Both the position numbers and the translations under genes were made by a program. DNA of 64,000 bases, from positions 53,836-117,835 of the forward strand of contig VSDK01023707.1 of the NCBI GenBank assembly GCA_009767595.1. Direction: 5' to 3'. Numbering within the stretch: position 1 is the stretch's first letter; each line of letters starts with the position of its first letter. The notes under the pieces are model-generated. The model saw only the letters and a program-made list of their open reading frames with translations, made no database searches and was not told the DNA's origin. Below, one piece after another: positions 45,586-56,286 of this stretch. Source of the DNA: Symbiodinium kawagutii (Eukaryota; Sar; Dinophyceae; Suessiales; Symbiodiniaceae).

Positions 45586-45856
45586 AATATATTAATATTT
45601 TTTAAATATTTTATAATATAATTAATTTATAATAATAAATTAAAAATATTTTAATATTATCTTAATTATATTAATATATACAAAAAAATAGATAATTTAA
45701 TTAAATTAAAAAAAATAATTTATATATTTTCTAAAAAATATATTTTTAATATTTTTTAATAAAAACAGAATGTTTATTCCCCACCTGTCAGGTAAGGGTT
45801 ATCAAATTTTATCAAAGCTATGTCCTCCTCCTCCTCCACCTCCTCCTTCATCTCCT

Positions 45857-46232
45857 TGCCGGACCTCAACCACGACCATGCACGACGAGTGGTCGCTGCC
45901 GGACCTCAACCACGATTATGTATGCCTAGTGGTCACTGCCGGACCTCAAACACGACCATGCACGACTAGTGGTCACTGCCGGATCTCAACCACGACAGGC
46001 CACACCCAGTAGTCGCTGCCGGACCTCAACCACGGACATCCACGCCTAGTGGTCGCTGCCGGACCTCAACCACGACAGGCCAAGCCCAGTGGTGGCTACC
46101 GAACCTCAACCACGATCATCCACGTCCAGTAATCGCTGCCGGACCTCAACCACGACCATCCGCGGCCAGTGGTCGCTACCGAACCTTAACCACGACCATC
46201 CATGCCCAGTGGTCGCTGCCGGACCTCAACCG
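45857..46232. repeat. 40-bp minisatellite, about nine copies
   Basis: Unit GGTCGCTGCCGGACCTCAAC plus CACGACCATCCACGCCCAGT. Full units begin at 45890, 45930, 45970, 46010, 46050, 46090, 46130, 46170 and 46210, with exact 40-bp spacing. Since 40 is not divisible by three, it is not a protein repeat. Confidence 0.95.
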
Positions 46233-46234
46233 CA

Positions 46235-48225
46235 AGGAAAGAACGTCAGAAAGAATGTCAAAAGAAAAATCAAAGAGAATGACAGAAGAAGTAACAGGAA
46301 GAATATCAAAAGATATCAGAAAGAATGTCAGAGAGAATGTCAGAAGATATGTCAGAAAGAATGTCAGAAGAGATGTCAGAAAGAATGTCAAAAGATATGT
46401 CAGAAAGAATGTAAAAAGATAAGCCAGAAAGAATGTCAGAGAAAATGCCAAAAGATATGTCAGAAGACATGCCAGAGAGAATGTCAGAAAATATGTCAAA
46501 AGATATGTCAGAAAGAATGTCAGAGAGAATGTCAGAAGAGATGTCAGAAAGAATGTCAGAAAATATGCCAAAAAGAATGTCAAAAAATATGCCAAAAGAT
46601 ATGTCAGAGAAAATGTCAAAAGAAATGTCAGGATAAAATGTCAAAAGATATGTCAGAAAGAATGTCAGGAAATATGTCAAAGAGAATGTCAAAAGATATG
46701 TCAGAAAGAATGTCAGAGAGAATGTCAAAAGAAATGTCAAGATAGAATGTCAGAAGATCTGTCAGAAAGAATGTTAGAGAGAATGTCAGAAGAGATGTCA
46801 GAAAGAATGTCAGAAGATATGTCAGAAAGACAATCAGAGAGAATGTCACAAGAGATATCACAAAGAATGTCAGAAAGAATGTGAAAAGATGAGCCAGAAA
46901 GAATGTCAGAGAAAATGCCAAAAGATATTTCAAAAGAAATGTCAGGATAAAATGTCAAAAGATATGTCAGAAAGAATGTCAGGAAATATGTCAAAAAGAA
47001 TGTCAAAAGATATGTCAGAAAGAATGGCAGAAGAGATATCAGAAAGAATGTCAAAAGATATGTCAGCAAGAATGTCAGAAAATATGCCAGAAAAAATGTC
47101 AGAAGATAGGTCAGAGAGAATATCAGAAGATATGTCAGAAAGAAAATCAGAAAGAATATCAGAAGATATGTCAGAAAGAATGTCAGAGAGAATGTCAGAA
47201 GATATGTCAGAAAGAATGTCAGAAGATATGTCAGAAGAGATGTCAGAAGCGATGTGAGAAAGAATGTCAGAAGATATGCCAGAAAGAATGTCAAAAAGAT
47301 ATGCCAGAAAGAATGTCAGAAGATATGTCAAAAAAGAATGTCAGAAAAGGTGTCAGAAAGAATGTCAGAAAATATGCCAGAAAGAATGTCAGAGAGAATG
47401 TCAGAAGGAATGTCAGAAAGATATATCAGAAGAGGAATCAGAAAGAATGTCAAAAAGATATGCCAGAGAGAGTGTCAGAGAGAAAATTAAAAGATATGCC
47501 AGAAAGAATGTCAGAAAGAATGTCAAAAGATATGTCAGAAAGAATGTCAGGGAGAATGTCAGAAGATATGTCAGAAAGAATGTCAGAAGATAAAACAGCA
47601 AGAATGTCAGAGAGAATGTCACAAGAGATGTCAGAAAGAATGCCAGAGAGAATGTCAGAAGCGATGTCAGAAAGAATGTCAGAAGATATGCCAGAAAGAA
47701 TGTCAAAAAGATATGCCAGAAAGAATGTCAGAAGATATGCCAGAAAGAATGTCAGAAGATATGTCAGAAAGAATGTCAGAGAGAATGTCAGAAGATATGT
47801 CAGAAAGAATGTCAGAGAGAATGTCAGAAGAGATGTCAGAAAGAATGTCAGAAGATATGTCAGAAAGAATGTCAAAAGATATGCCAGAAAGAATGTCAGG
47901 GAGAATGTCAGAAGATATGTCAGAAAGAATGTCAGAAGAGATGTCAGAAAGAATGTCAAAAGATATGCCAGAAAGAATGTCAAAAGATATGTCAGAAAGA
48001 ATGTCAGAAGATATGTCAGAGAGAATGTCGCCAGAAAGAATGTCCGGCTAGGAAGTTGTCAGAGAGAACGTCAGAAAATGTGCCAGAAAGGGTGTCAGAA
48101 AGAATGTCAAAAGGTGTGCCAGAGAGAATGTCAGAAGATATGTCAGAAAGAATGTCAGAAGATATGTCGGAGAGAATGTCAGAAGATATGCCGGAGAGAA
48201 TGTCAGGAAGAATGTCATTCTAATG
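46235..48225. repeat. 2-kb array of 12/24-bp AGAAAGAATGTC units
   Basis: About 160 copies of a 12-bp unit alternate as AGAAAGAATGTC and AGAAGATATGTC (variants AGAGAGAATGTC, AAAAGATATGCC). Occasional 1-base or other indels shift the phase. Because the unit is a multiple of three and nearly stop-free, long frames open on both strands, for example 324 codons at 47301-48275 on plus and hydrophobic Leu/Thr/Phe frames on minus. There is no non-repetitive coding context or convincing start, so I treat it as a satellite. If translated, plus would give a charged Met/Ser/Glu/Arg coil and minus a spurious membrane-like protein. Confidence 0.9.
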
Positions 48226-49167
48226 GCGGAGAGAATTTCAGACAAAAGTGGAGTCAACAAGCGGTGTTGAAGTGACATGGTGGGGATCATTCGAAGTAAA
48301 GTAATTATTATTTCAATTATTTTGCCATTAATAATGGGGTCTGAAAAATTAATGGAGTAAATTTATAACGAAATAAACATATTTGCTAAAGATGTTGGAT
48401 GTTGGCAAGGTCCGGGAGAGATCAACAGGTTTTAGCTCTCTTGGATAAAAAAAACGTGAAAGGTATGTACCACATACTTGAAAACTTCTACAGGTTGCTC
48501 TCAAGTCCTGCTTGTATGAAGTCTTGTTGTGCCTCATGACCAGTTTCCAGGGTTCACCACTGCCCTGAGAAGGTTGAAGGAGCATGGTGGCAGGTTTTAT
48601 GCTTATCAAAGACCATCGCCTTGACGATCAGTGGGAGTCTGCGATTGCCGCGAGAGGCAAGTTTTTGAGCTAGCCGATGTTGAGGCAGCAGTCAGAGCTG
48701 CCTTTCCAGAAGGTCAGGCGCCTCAAAGAATCCATATGAATGAGCCACCACGAACGTACGACTGAGCTTCAGGAGGTCATTGAGTTGGTACTGATGCTGA
48801 GTGTAGTGATTCAAGTGAAAATGCTGGGACCTTTGGGGCCCGATGCGCAGGTACAACGAAAATGATCTTAATCCGGATCCACGGCTTCTGGCCATTGGTC
48901 GCAGGAAGAAGGGAACAAGCAGCAAGCGGTATGCAGAAAGGAGCAGGTAGCAAGTTGTAGGTCCTACTTAGTAGTCAGTAGATGTCAGTAGCTCGTTCAT
49001 TTAGTAAACAATGCTGGCAGCACTGGTGGCTATGACATGCTATGACTGCTATGATCATCCACGAGATTTCGATGCAGAGTCACCATGGCGCCAGGAAGCG
49101 TTGGGGAATCGATAGTGGGCAAATCGCACAGCCCCAAACTGCTGGAACTGCCGTCATTTCGAAAAAA

Positions 49168-49230
49168 TGATGTTTCTCAAACCGGGGGACCCCCATATCA
49201 TCATCTGTGAGCCAATTATACTAAACCACC
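49168..49230 (+). repeat. Dispersed GGGGG-core element, copy E (diverged)
   Basis: Reads GATGTTTCTCAAACCGGGGG, ACCCCCATATCAT, and then TTATACTAAACCACC. The left and core blocks match copy B; the right block is diverged. It ends about 20 bp before the candidate exon at 49252. Confidence 0.5.
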
Positions 49231-49251
49231 ATGCTGTCAGCACGTCTGCAG

Positions 49252-49350
49252 GCATTTTGGGCAGCGGAGTTGGGTTCCCCTCCGTTTAGTGACAGGCTCT
49301 TGCTGTCGATGGCCTTGGAACTTGAAAGCCCAAGAAGCTCAGCAGATCGA
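49252..49350 (+). CDS. Candidate exon, unknown protein
   Basis: Acceptor CACGTCTGCAG| precedes AFWAAELGSPPFSDRLLLSM then ALELESPRSSADRRLGR. The 3' end is unclear. A stretch of this island (49291-49325) is similar in DNA to 49541-49575. Confidence 0.3.
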
Positions 49351-51334
49351 AGACTAGGCAGATCGAATTTCACAAAATGTCCTGAAAAATTGAGAAAAAA
49401 ATCTCAGTGTATAGGTAGTCCACAAAACCATGAGTTTGACTGGACACTGGACACTGCCCCCTGGCGCCCACGCTTTGGCTGCGCCCTGTACAGGAGGGGT
49501 TGCACAGGTCATTAAAGTGACCATCTCAAGGGCCGACTCGCTGACCGGGTCTCACCGTCGATGCCCTTGGAACTCCAATGACCATGGCAGGGGTCTAACA
49601 GGATCTGTGGGGAAACTCTGAAGATGATCATTTCAGAACGTACAAATGCTTCTGACCCAAATCTGCCCCCAGGATCTGGCCATCAGGATGTCTTCAGGCT
49701 CCAGCTTGACCGAAGGAGTTCTTTGAGAGGTAGGAGTTTTCCGAGAATTGCAATAAATCTTTGGGATGCCTTGTCAAGTGGTAGAGTGATTGCGATGAAG
49801 TTCATTCACAAGACCTCTCGACCTTTGCTCACTTTACCACGGTGGAAATGTGAAAAAATCCGTTCACAGCTTGGGCCCGCTGGGTGGACCGAAAGGAAAC
49901 TGCCGGTCAAAACTTCCCCTGGTCAGCGATGCCCTGCCTGACAGTGAGAGGCTCTTTGGCATGAGCCTTGGTCGGTAACCTCAGAGGTATCCGCAAGGAT
50001 TTTCAGGTTAGTTGCACTGGTGATTTCTTGGAACATAAGGCCCTTTCGATATCCTGAGCGATTGACAATCCGACAGATTTTTGTTGAAACGAACAGCTTG
50101 CTTGCGCCTGAGGCTTGAACACAAGCTACGCCCAAGGTCAAGTCCTCCATGTCCCTGTGCGGTGAATCGGAGCATGTCTAATCCGAGTCATCTCAGGAGT
50201 TCCCTTCCTTTCCAAATTTCACTTGATGTGCCAACATCAACAAAGACGAGGCAAAAAAACTTGCCTGGACTAACGCGGAAAGTCTTGAGCACCCCCAAAA
50301 CAATTGTTTCCACTTGGGGAGTCTGATCGGACAATTCCGACAAGCAACTGTTTGCATTTCTGCTCCATCACATGACGAATCCACGCGACCATGACAGTCG
50401 TCACATGGGCATCGACATACTTGAAGCCAACCGTGTCCTCCACAAGCAAAACCGACGATGTGGGCTGAACAGACCCAGAATTTCCAACTACACAGCCGGA
50501 ACATTCTTCAAACTATTTCATGAAAGCATGGCATCACAGAGGTATGGTCCTCAAGGGTGTATGACAACATGACAACTTGATGATATTTGATGATTGGTTG
50601 TGCCGAACCCTGGCTTCTTCCTTCAACGGTAAACAGTCTTTGTGGCATGAACCCTGCAGGATGTGTCAAGCTGCAGAATGTGTGAGTAATGATTTGTAGA
50701 TTCATTCTGCCACTTCCTCCAAACCTTGGATCTGGCACATGCAGATCTTAGGATAGTGTAGGTCAAGCTGGCTCAAAGCAACACCTCCCAATACTTTGGA
50801 TTTGCTTGGTGTCCTATCAGGGCATTCTACATAGGTTTATCCATCGATTTGGTACTGCACGTGAGCCACAGCCAAATCCAGAAAACTTTGGCTCCTCGAT
50901 CATGGATTTCCTTGGTTCAAATTGCCATCCAGGGTCGTTGATATCACACAAAATCAGGCTGATCAAAGTGAACTGCTTTACCATGTTTTGCTTTGTTTTA
51001 CTTTTGTCTGTTCATTCTTCGTTACGCAGGAATATTGTGCGACATCTCCAACACCTCCAACACATCCTTGGCAAGTTTCACCTTGATCTCATCTGCATAA
51101 CTCCACGCTTTGGCTTGTCTGGAATCCACCTTGGCAAAAATAATCAACACACACACACACACAAAATAAATGGTGTCCGAAAAGACACTGCATAACCGCA
51201 AAACCACTATACCACCATTAGCTAGAGACATTATATCATATACATTTGTGTGTTCAGCTATCTGAGAAAGGGCGAACAAAAGCCAGCCCCCGACGGAAAA
51301 AACTACGGCCCAATTTTGCAGTTCATCAGGAGAT

Positions 51335-52365
51335 ACTTTTGGTCACTCTTGGTAAGACTTCCTTGGTATTCCAAGTGAGGCACTCTCAGTCAGGCACTCT
51401 TGGTTTAGACACTCTCGGTGAGACACTCTTATTAAAACACTCTTGCAGCGACAGTCTTGGTAAGACAGTCTTGGTAAGACACTCTTGGTGAGACACTCTT
51501 GGGGTCACACTCTTGATGGGACGCTCCTAGAGAGACAACCTTGGTAAGACACTCCTGGCGAGAGACCTTGAGTGAAACAGTCTCAGTGAGGCACTCTTGG
51601 AGTGACAATCTTGGTGGGACACTCCTGGTGGGACACACTTGGAGTGCCACACTTGGTAAAACATTCTTAGTGAGACACTCTTGGAGTGGCACCCTTGGTG
51701 ATGGATTCTCAGTGGGACACGCTTGTGGTGAGACACTCCTGGAGTGACACTCTTGTATAGTACAACGCTATTGTGAGACACTCGTGGCAAGAGTCTCTTA
51801 GTGACACACTTACCAAGAGTGTCGCACTGAGACCGTCTTACCAAGAGTGTCTTACCAAGATTGTCACTCCAAGGGTTCCATTCCGAGGATGTCTCACTAC
51901 GAGTATCTTTCCAAAAATGTCTTACCAGGAGTGTTGTACTGAGAGTGTCTCACCGAGAGCGTTGTGCCACGAGTGTCACTCCAACAGTGTCTTACAAAGA
52001 GAGACTCTTGGTTTAGACACTCTTGGAGTGACACTCTTGGTAAGACACTCTTGGTAAGACACTCTTGGTCAAACACTCTTGGAGTGGGACTCTTGGGGAG
52101 ACACTTTGGGCAAAACACTCTCAGAGTGACACTCTTGGAGTGAGATTTTTGGAACGACACTGGGGGTAAGACACTCTCAGTGAGACACCCTTGGAGTGAG
52201 GCACTCTTGGAGTGACACTCGTGGTAAGACAGTCTTGGTAAGACACTCTCAGTGGGACAGCCTTAGTAGGACATTCGTGGATTGACATGGATTGACACCC
52301 TTGATAAAACACCTTTAGTGAGAAACTCTTGGAGTGATACTCTTGGCAAGACACTCCTCTATTGG
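51335..52365. repeat. 1-kb array of 14-15-bp GACACTCTTGGTAA units with inverted block
   Basis: Units GACACTCTTGGTAA, GACACTCTTGGAGT and GACACTCTTGGTGA run in one orientation from 51335 to about 51785. They are inverted (TTACCAAGAGTGTC) from about 51805 to 51990, then return to the first orientation until 52365. Frames through it encode Val/Ser/Cys/Gln-rich repeats and are artefacts. A degenerate relative lies at 55030-55225. Confidence 0.9.
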
Positions 52366-52379
52366 GCTACAAGTAGAAC

Positions 52380-53150
52380 CTGACCCCTAGTTTTCTTCAA
52401 AAAAGGGGGAGTCAGGTTGAGCAGGTGGTGGAGTCACTTTCTGTTCCTATTTTTGTTTATTCCAATCGCTTGTTTTCAGTTGAAGGTTTGTTCTATAGGC
52501 TGCGATGTGTGTTTTCCACGCTCTTCCCTGCGCAAAACCCTCAAGATTTCCCATGGTTTTCTGCCGTTCATTTCGCGCAAAACACTCGATTTTCTGTGTG
52601 GAACTGATTTTACGTTGCACAAAGCTAAAAAAACATTACACTAGCTGTGGCACCGCCAAAATCTCCTGACAATCGCCCGACAAGGTATTTGCTCGCGTCC
52701 TTGCAAGCAAAAACGCTATGTATTCGACGTGTTTGCACAAAACCGTGTAATTTACGTGGTTTCTGCACCTCGACTGCCAAGAACATAGCTATTTTTCATG
52801 TTTCTTTGTCATTTTGGAACGCAGCGTCGCGCTGCTCTCACAAAAACCGTAAATCGTAATGTTTTTTCCATCCACTCCTACCAAAACCCGTTCCAAAACA
52901 CTTCTTTCCAGCCTTTTCGAAAACAAGACAGGCGGACCAAGGCCTTTTTCATGTTCCCTCACGCTATTCCAGCCTCACACTTCCAAAATAGTAGAAATGC
53001 AGGGCCCCTCCTGCCCCCCACACCCCTCAGATTAGCTTCGCGGTATACATATGCTTCAGCCTTGCCTATGGCTGGCTTTCGTAATACTATATATATATAT
53101 AATCCAGTCTACAATCAATCTGTAGGTTTTTGTCGCCATTTAATCACTTT
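52380..53150. other. No secure gene
   Basis: Plus-strand frames at 52417-53154 are open but have no splice-bounded, GC3-rich segment. CAAAACnC words recur. A short TA microsatellite lies at 53087-53102. Confidence 0.4.
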
Positions 53151-53228
53151 ATAATCTATCTAATATTTCTGTATATTTCTGTATTTTAGTTCATTTTCTA
53201 TTTTTTGTCCCCATTTAAGCATCCCCAC

Positions 53229-53327
53229 CTGACGGAGGGATTTGATCACTCGGTCGATCCCTTCAGCGCCACAATTGATCTGATACTGCAACTGTTCCGT
53301 CGCCGCCTTTGGTAGCACAAATTGGAC
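53229..53327 (-). CDS. Uncharacterised protein, exon C
   Basis: Acceptor TGATGTGCAG| at 53328 and donor CCGTCAG|GTGGGG bound exactly 33 codons, phase 0-0: VQFVLPKAATEQLQYQINCG then AEGIDRVIKSLRQ. The frame also stays open past the donor to a TAG at 53160, so this could instead be the terminal exon. Confidence 0.65.
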
Positions 53328-53651
53328 CTGCACATCAGGAACTGCGTATATGCAGTGCGGTTGACCCAAGTGATCGCATGCTTGGCTAGGAATCAGTTCT
53401 TTCAAATTTGTCTTCATCAAAGTCCTCAGTATCCCCACAGTATCGTTTTTCTTTGAGGGCAGCTGATGGTTTCTTAGGAAAACTAATATTTAGATTTGAA
53501 TTCAGCAGGGTCGGGAGAGATGAAGCAGCTACAAACGACGTATGATTCTGCAAGCTGGGCCGGAGATGGATATTAAGGTGACAAAGAGGAAAAGCATGAT
53601 AATAGTGGTATCCTCAGGATCGATTGCTGATGACAATGAAAAAGGAGAGGA

Positions 53652-53687
<36 letters not shown>

Positions 53688-54692
53688 ATGGTGACAGGGT
53701 GTGTGAGTGGTGGGGTCTCGACAGCGAGGGCCATCACGGACCATTCGGCCTGAGGTGACCAAGCTGAAGCAAAGGAAACTCAGCGATCTACTGTAGTTAT
53801 GGCTAGCTTTCCATGAGGAACACCTACCTACAACAGTAAATTGATTATACAACCATAAAGCATGTGAAACATGTAAAAATCCTTACACAAACCTGCGAAC
53901 ATCCGTAGGTTTCGGCAGCTTTTCGACACTGCGTCGCAGCACCTGAATCTGAATGGTGGAGGCGACAAACTGCTCGTACACCGTCCACACTCGACTCAAA
54001 TACACTGGCTGATCCCAGCTGTCCAAAATGGTCACCATGCGCCCGATGCGTTTCAGATTGTTCTCGAACACGCTTTCCAGATTGTCGCTGCCAGTGCTCG
54101 ACTCTTCCACAATGATCCGAAATTGGTTGTTCACAAAAAAACACATGAAGAAAAAGACATCTGAAGTCGGAGTAGCTGTGCTCTGAAACATCTTCAAGGC
54201 ACTCTGAACCTGAAGTGTTCTGGGAAAACATGGAGGCTGAAAGAAGTGGGACACATGGATGGTCAGGGCAAACCAACAACTGACCACAAATGTCTGCTGC
54301 AAACAGCAGGAAAGGTCACTGGTTGCCACGATTGACCGACTCTCCGAAACAAAACTGAAACACTCGTATGAAAAAGGCAAGAAGGCAAGTACACTCTTTT
54401 ATTCAAACGTGTCTTTGCAGCATTTTGGAGCTCTTCCATTTTGCATGGTATTCCTCTTGTTTTGAAAGATGCTTGAAGCACTGTGCGCGTAACACCTCTC
54501 ATTTTGCTTAGCATGTGCAATATTTGGGATTCAACACCTGAACACACTGCATTATGGCCGCAAGCGTTTGCAAAAAAGGAGCCGGAGAGGGGTTGCGTCT
54601 TCTTTTGTGTTGCTGTTTGTCGTCATCATCGTCGCCGTCGACACCGTTGTTGTCTTTGTGTTTGTTGTTGTTGTTGTTGTTGTTGTTGTTGC

Positions 54693-54749
<57 letters not shown>

Positions 54750-55515
54750 CGTTGTCCATCAAGCTGGAGGGGAGTTGGGGTAGGGTACGATTCTTGCCCC
54801 TGAACGTCCAGTTATATACTTGAACTTAGGTGAATGTGTTGCCTTTCCTTCCTGTATTTTCTGTTGCTATCCCGGTTGTTCGTTGAAAGCTGCAGCCGTT
54901 GTTTTCATTTCTACTTGCGCAAGCCATAGGAAATATGAAATGAAGGCAACAGAAACAAAAAACACAACAAACAACAAAAACCACAGGAGCCAAGAAACGC
55001 CGAAACCTGCAGAACCTTGAGCGACTTTTTGGAAGACAGTATTGAACACTCTTGTAGGGCACGCTTGGAAGACACTTCTGCAACACTCTCACAGAACAGC
55101 CGTCTTGTCAACTCCGGCTGGATCTTGCAGGACATTCTCGCGACACGCTTGCAAGACACTCTTGTAGGACACTTAGGCCACATCCGAGGCCACCCTTATG
55201 GAAAACTTCTTGAAGAACACTTTAAGTTCAACACGTGTGTGTGTGTGTGTGTGTGTGTAAAATGTCAGTAAAATACGTGTGAAAACAACCTTCACGAGCC
55301 GCACTTTGCGAACAACCCCAAACTACTAGCAAGCGCACTGCCAGCTGCACCTCTTGCAGTGAATATTTCCAGCTCCAGGACATGAAGTGCGTCTGCTCCC
55401 GCCGTTCATCCTGAGGGATCCAGTCCACCAAAGCGCAACCTGCTCGACCGTCCCGAGGACAAATGATGTCGCGACCAAGGGGGTCTTCGGATAGCCAGAA
55501 GGCAGTCTTCATGTC
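53229..55515 (-). CDS. Conserved uncharacterised protein, three-exon core
   Basis: Three minus-strand exons (55351-55515, 53943-54209, 53229-53327) join with all junctions in phase 0 to give one 177-residue segment. Landmarks are WLSEDPLGRDIICPRDGR, CALVDWIP, THFMSWSWKYSLQE, VFFFMCFFVNNQFRI, RIGRMVTILDSWDQPVYLSR, VWTVYEQFVAS and VQFVLPKAATEQL. I recognise this as a recurrent protein type in dinoflagellate-like genomes but know no function. The Trp-rich strands and the LDSW...R-x-W-T-x-Y-E motif suggest a folded alpha/beta domain rather than a repeat. Upstream and downstream exons are missing. A candidate upstream exon is at 56287-56430. Confidence 0.7.
53651..53688. repeat. (CTG)n microsatellite
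   Basis: About 12 CTG units in the intron between exons C and B of the minus-strand gene. A poly-Gln frame on minus is not part of the gene model. Confidence 0.95.
53943..54209 (-). CDS. Uncharacterised protein, exon B
   Basis: Acceptor AACACTTCAG| at 54210 and donor ATTCAG|GTGCTG at 53942 bound exactly 89 codons, phase 0-0. It starts VQSALKMFQSTATPTSDVFF, then carries CFFVNNQFRIIVEESSTGSD, RIGRMVTILDSWDQPVYLSR and VWTVYEQFVASTIQIQ. Joining to exon C gives TIQIQ-VQFVLPK. The frame beyond the donor (53883-53942) is intron read-through. Confidence 0.7.
54660..54755. repeat. (GTT)n microsatellite
   Basis: About 30 GTT/TTG units with a few substitutions, in the intron between exons B and A. Poly-Val, poly-Leu, poly-Cys and poly-Asn frames are artefacts. 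Confidence 0.95.
55030..55225. repeat. Degenerate GACACTCTTG-type array
   Basis: Words AACACTCTTGTAGGGCACGC, AAGACACTTCTGCAACACTC and GCAAGACACTCTTGTAGG repeat at 14-16 bp. This is an eroded relative of the array at 51335-52365, lying in an intron of the minus-strand gene. A GT microsatellite follows at 55237-55257. Confidence 0.7.
55351..55515 (-). CDS. Uncharacterised protein, exon A
   Basis: Acceptor TATCTTCTAAG| at 55516 and donor CAAGAG|GTGCAG at 55350 bound exactly 55 codons, phase 0-0: DMKTAFWLSEDPLGRDIICP, RDGRAGCALVDWIPQDERRE and THFMSWSWKYSLQE. Joining to exon B gives YSLQE-VQSALKMFQ. GC3-rich. Confidence 0.7.
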
Positions 55516-56286
55516 CTTAGAAGATATCGAAGGGCAAAGATGCAAGTCTCATTAGATGTTTCATGAGGTTTCTGATGATTTCTTGACCGCGAGACCGAAA
55601 TCATCCTAAATCAGCCTCTAGTTCTTGCTGGAATTTCATTTTCAAAGCCATTGGTGTAAGAACTTGGCATCACCTAAAATGACTCGCCGGAGTGACGAGC
55701 TGTTCACGCCACCACAAACGTCTTGGTTGGATCCCTGGTTCGCTGCGAAACTGGAGGCTGGACATTCTAATGATGACCTCGGTACAAGAAGAGAAGATCT
55801 TTAGTCTCCACGCGTGCAATTTCCTTCATGTCGGCATTTGATTTTTATGATGGATTTAGAATCTACATTTTTTCCTAACATCTTAGATTCATTCCTCTAA
55901 GTTGTTGCAACAGGGCTCTGTTATGGCACAGCCTTGGCTCAGGGTCTGGTGGCTGGGCCATTGCTTCTCCAACTTGCTGTCTTGATGGGACCTAAGAGCA
56001 CGAAACCTCAACGGAAAGTTGATAGACTAGGATTAGAATCAAAGATCAACTGGAGGATTAGAATCAAAAAAATCCTCTCAATCCCTCTCCAATCCTCCAC
56101 TCAATGATTCTAAGGTCTCCGGTCTCGCTCACCATTGATCCCCTTCAAGTTACTAGGAGTGAGTCCCCATCAAGCAGTGCCAATACTAAGAATGACCGCA
56201 GCTTGGGTGGGTTTGGGAGCATCCAGCATTTTATGAGAAATCACCGAAACGGGAGTATTCAGCCAACACACGCCCATCGCACTTAC

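Larger units (their letters stand above)
42310..45765. other. AT-rich, compositionally foreign island with assembly gap
   Basis: From about 42310 the sequence becomes extremely AT-rich (runs of TAATATTAT), then passes into a ~1.5-kb tandem repeat, a 929-base gap, and AT-rich DNA again until an abrupt change at about 45770. Nothing else in the window has this composition. It could be satellite or heterochromatin-like DNA, or a mis-joined contaminant contig. Confidence 0.7.
48240..51320. other. Mostly non-coding, weak exon candidates
   Basis: A minus-strand island at 48692-48785 (DLLKLSRTFVVAHSYGFFE) and a plus-strand one at 49252-49350 are coding-like but isolated. The remainder is unbiased, with a CA microsatellite at 51149-51164. 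Confidence 0.4.

Noticed and set aside
44489..45595. 368-codon frame near 45 kb
   Set aside because: It is drawn across 929 N; only repeat sequence lies before the gap.
46176..47294. Long minus-strand Leu/Phe/Thr frames that look like multi-pass membrane proteins
   Set aside because: They are reverse-complement readings of the same satellite; hydrophobicity follows from TTT/CTT content.
47301..48275. 324-codon open frame that could be called a repeat protein
   Set aside because: It lies wholly in the 12-bp array, several other frames are equally open, and there is no unique N- or C-terminal sequence.
53883..53942. In-frame continuation after exon B of the 53-55 kb gene
   Set aside because: Splicing at ATTCAG|GTGCTG restores the next conserved block (VQFVLPK) in phase, so this tail is intron.
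54483..54823. Poly-Val/Leu/Cys/Asn frames
   Set aside because: They are translations of the GTT microsatellite within an intron.
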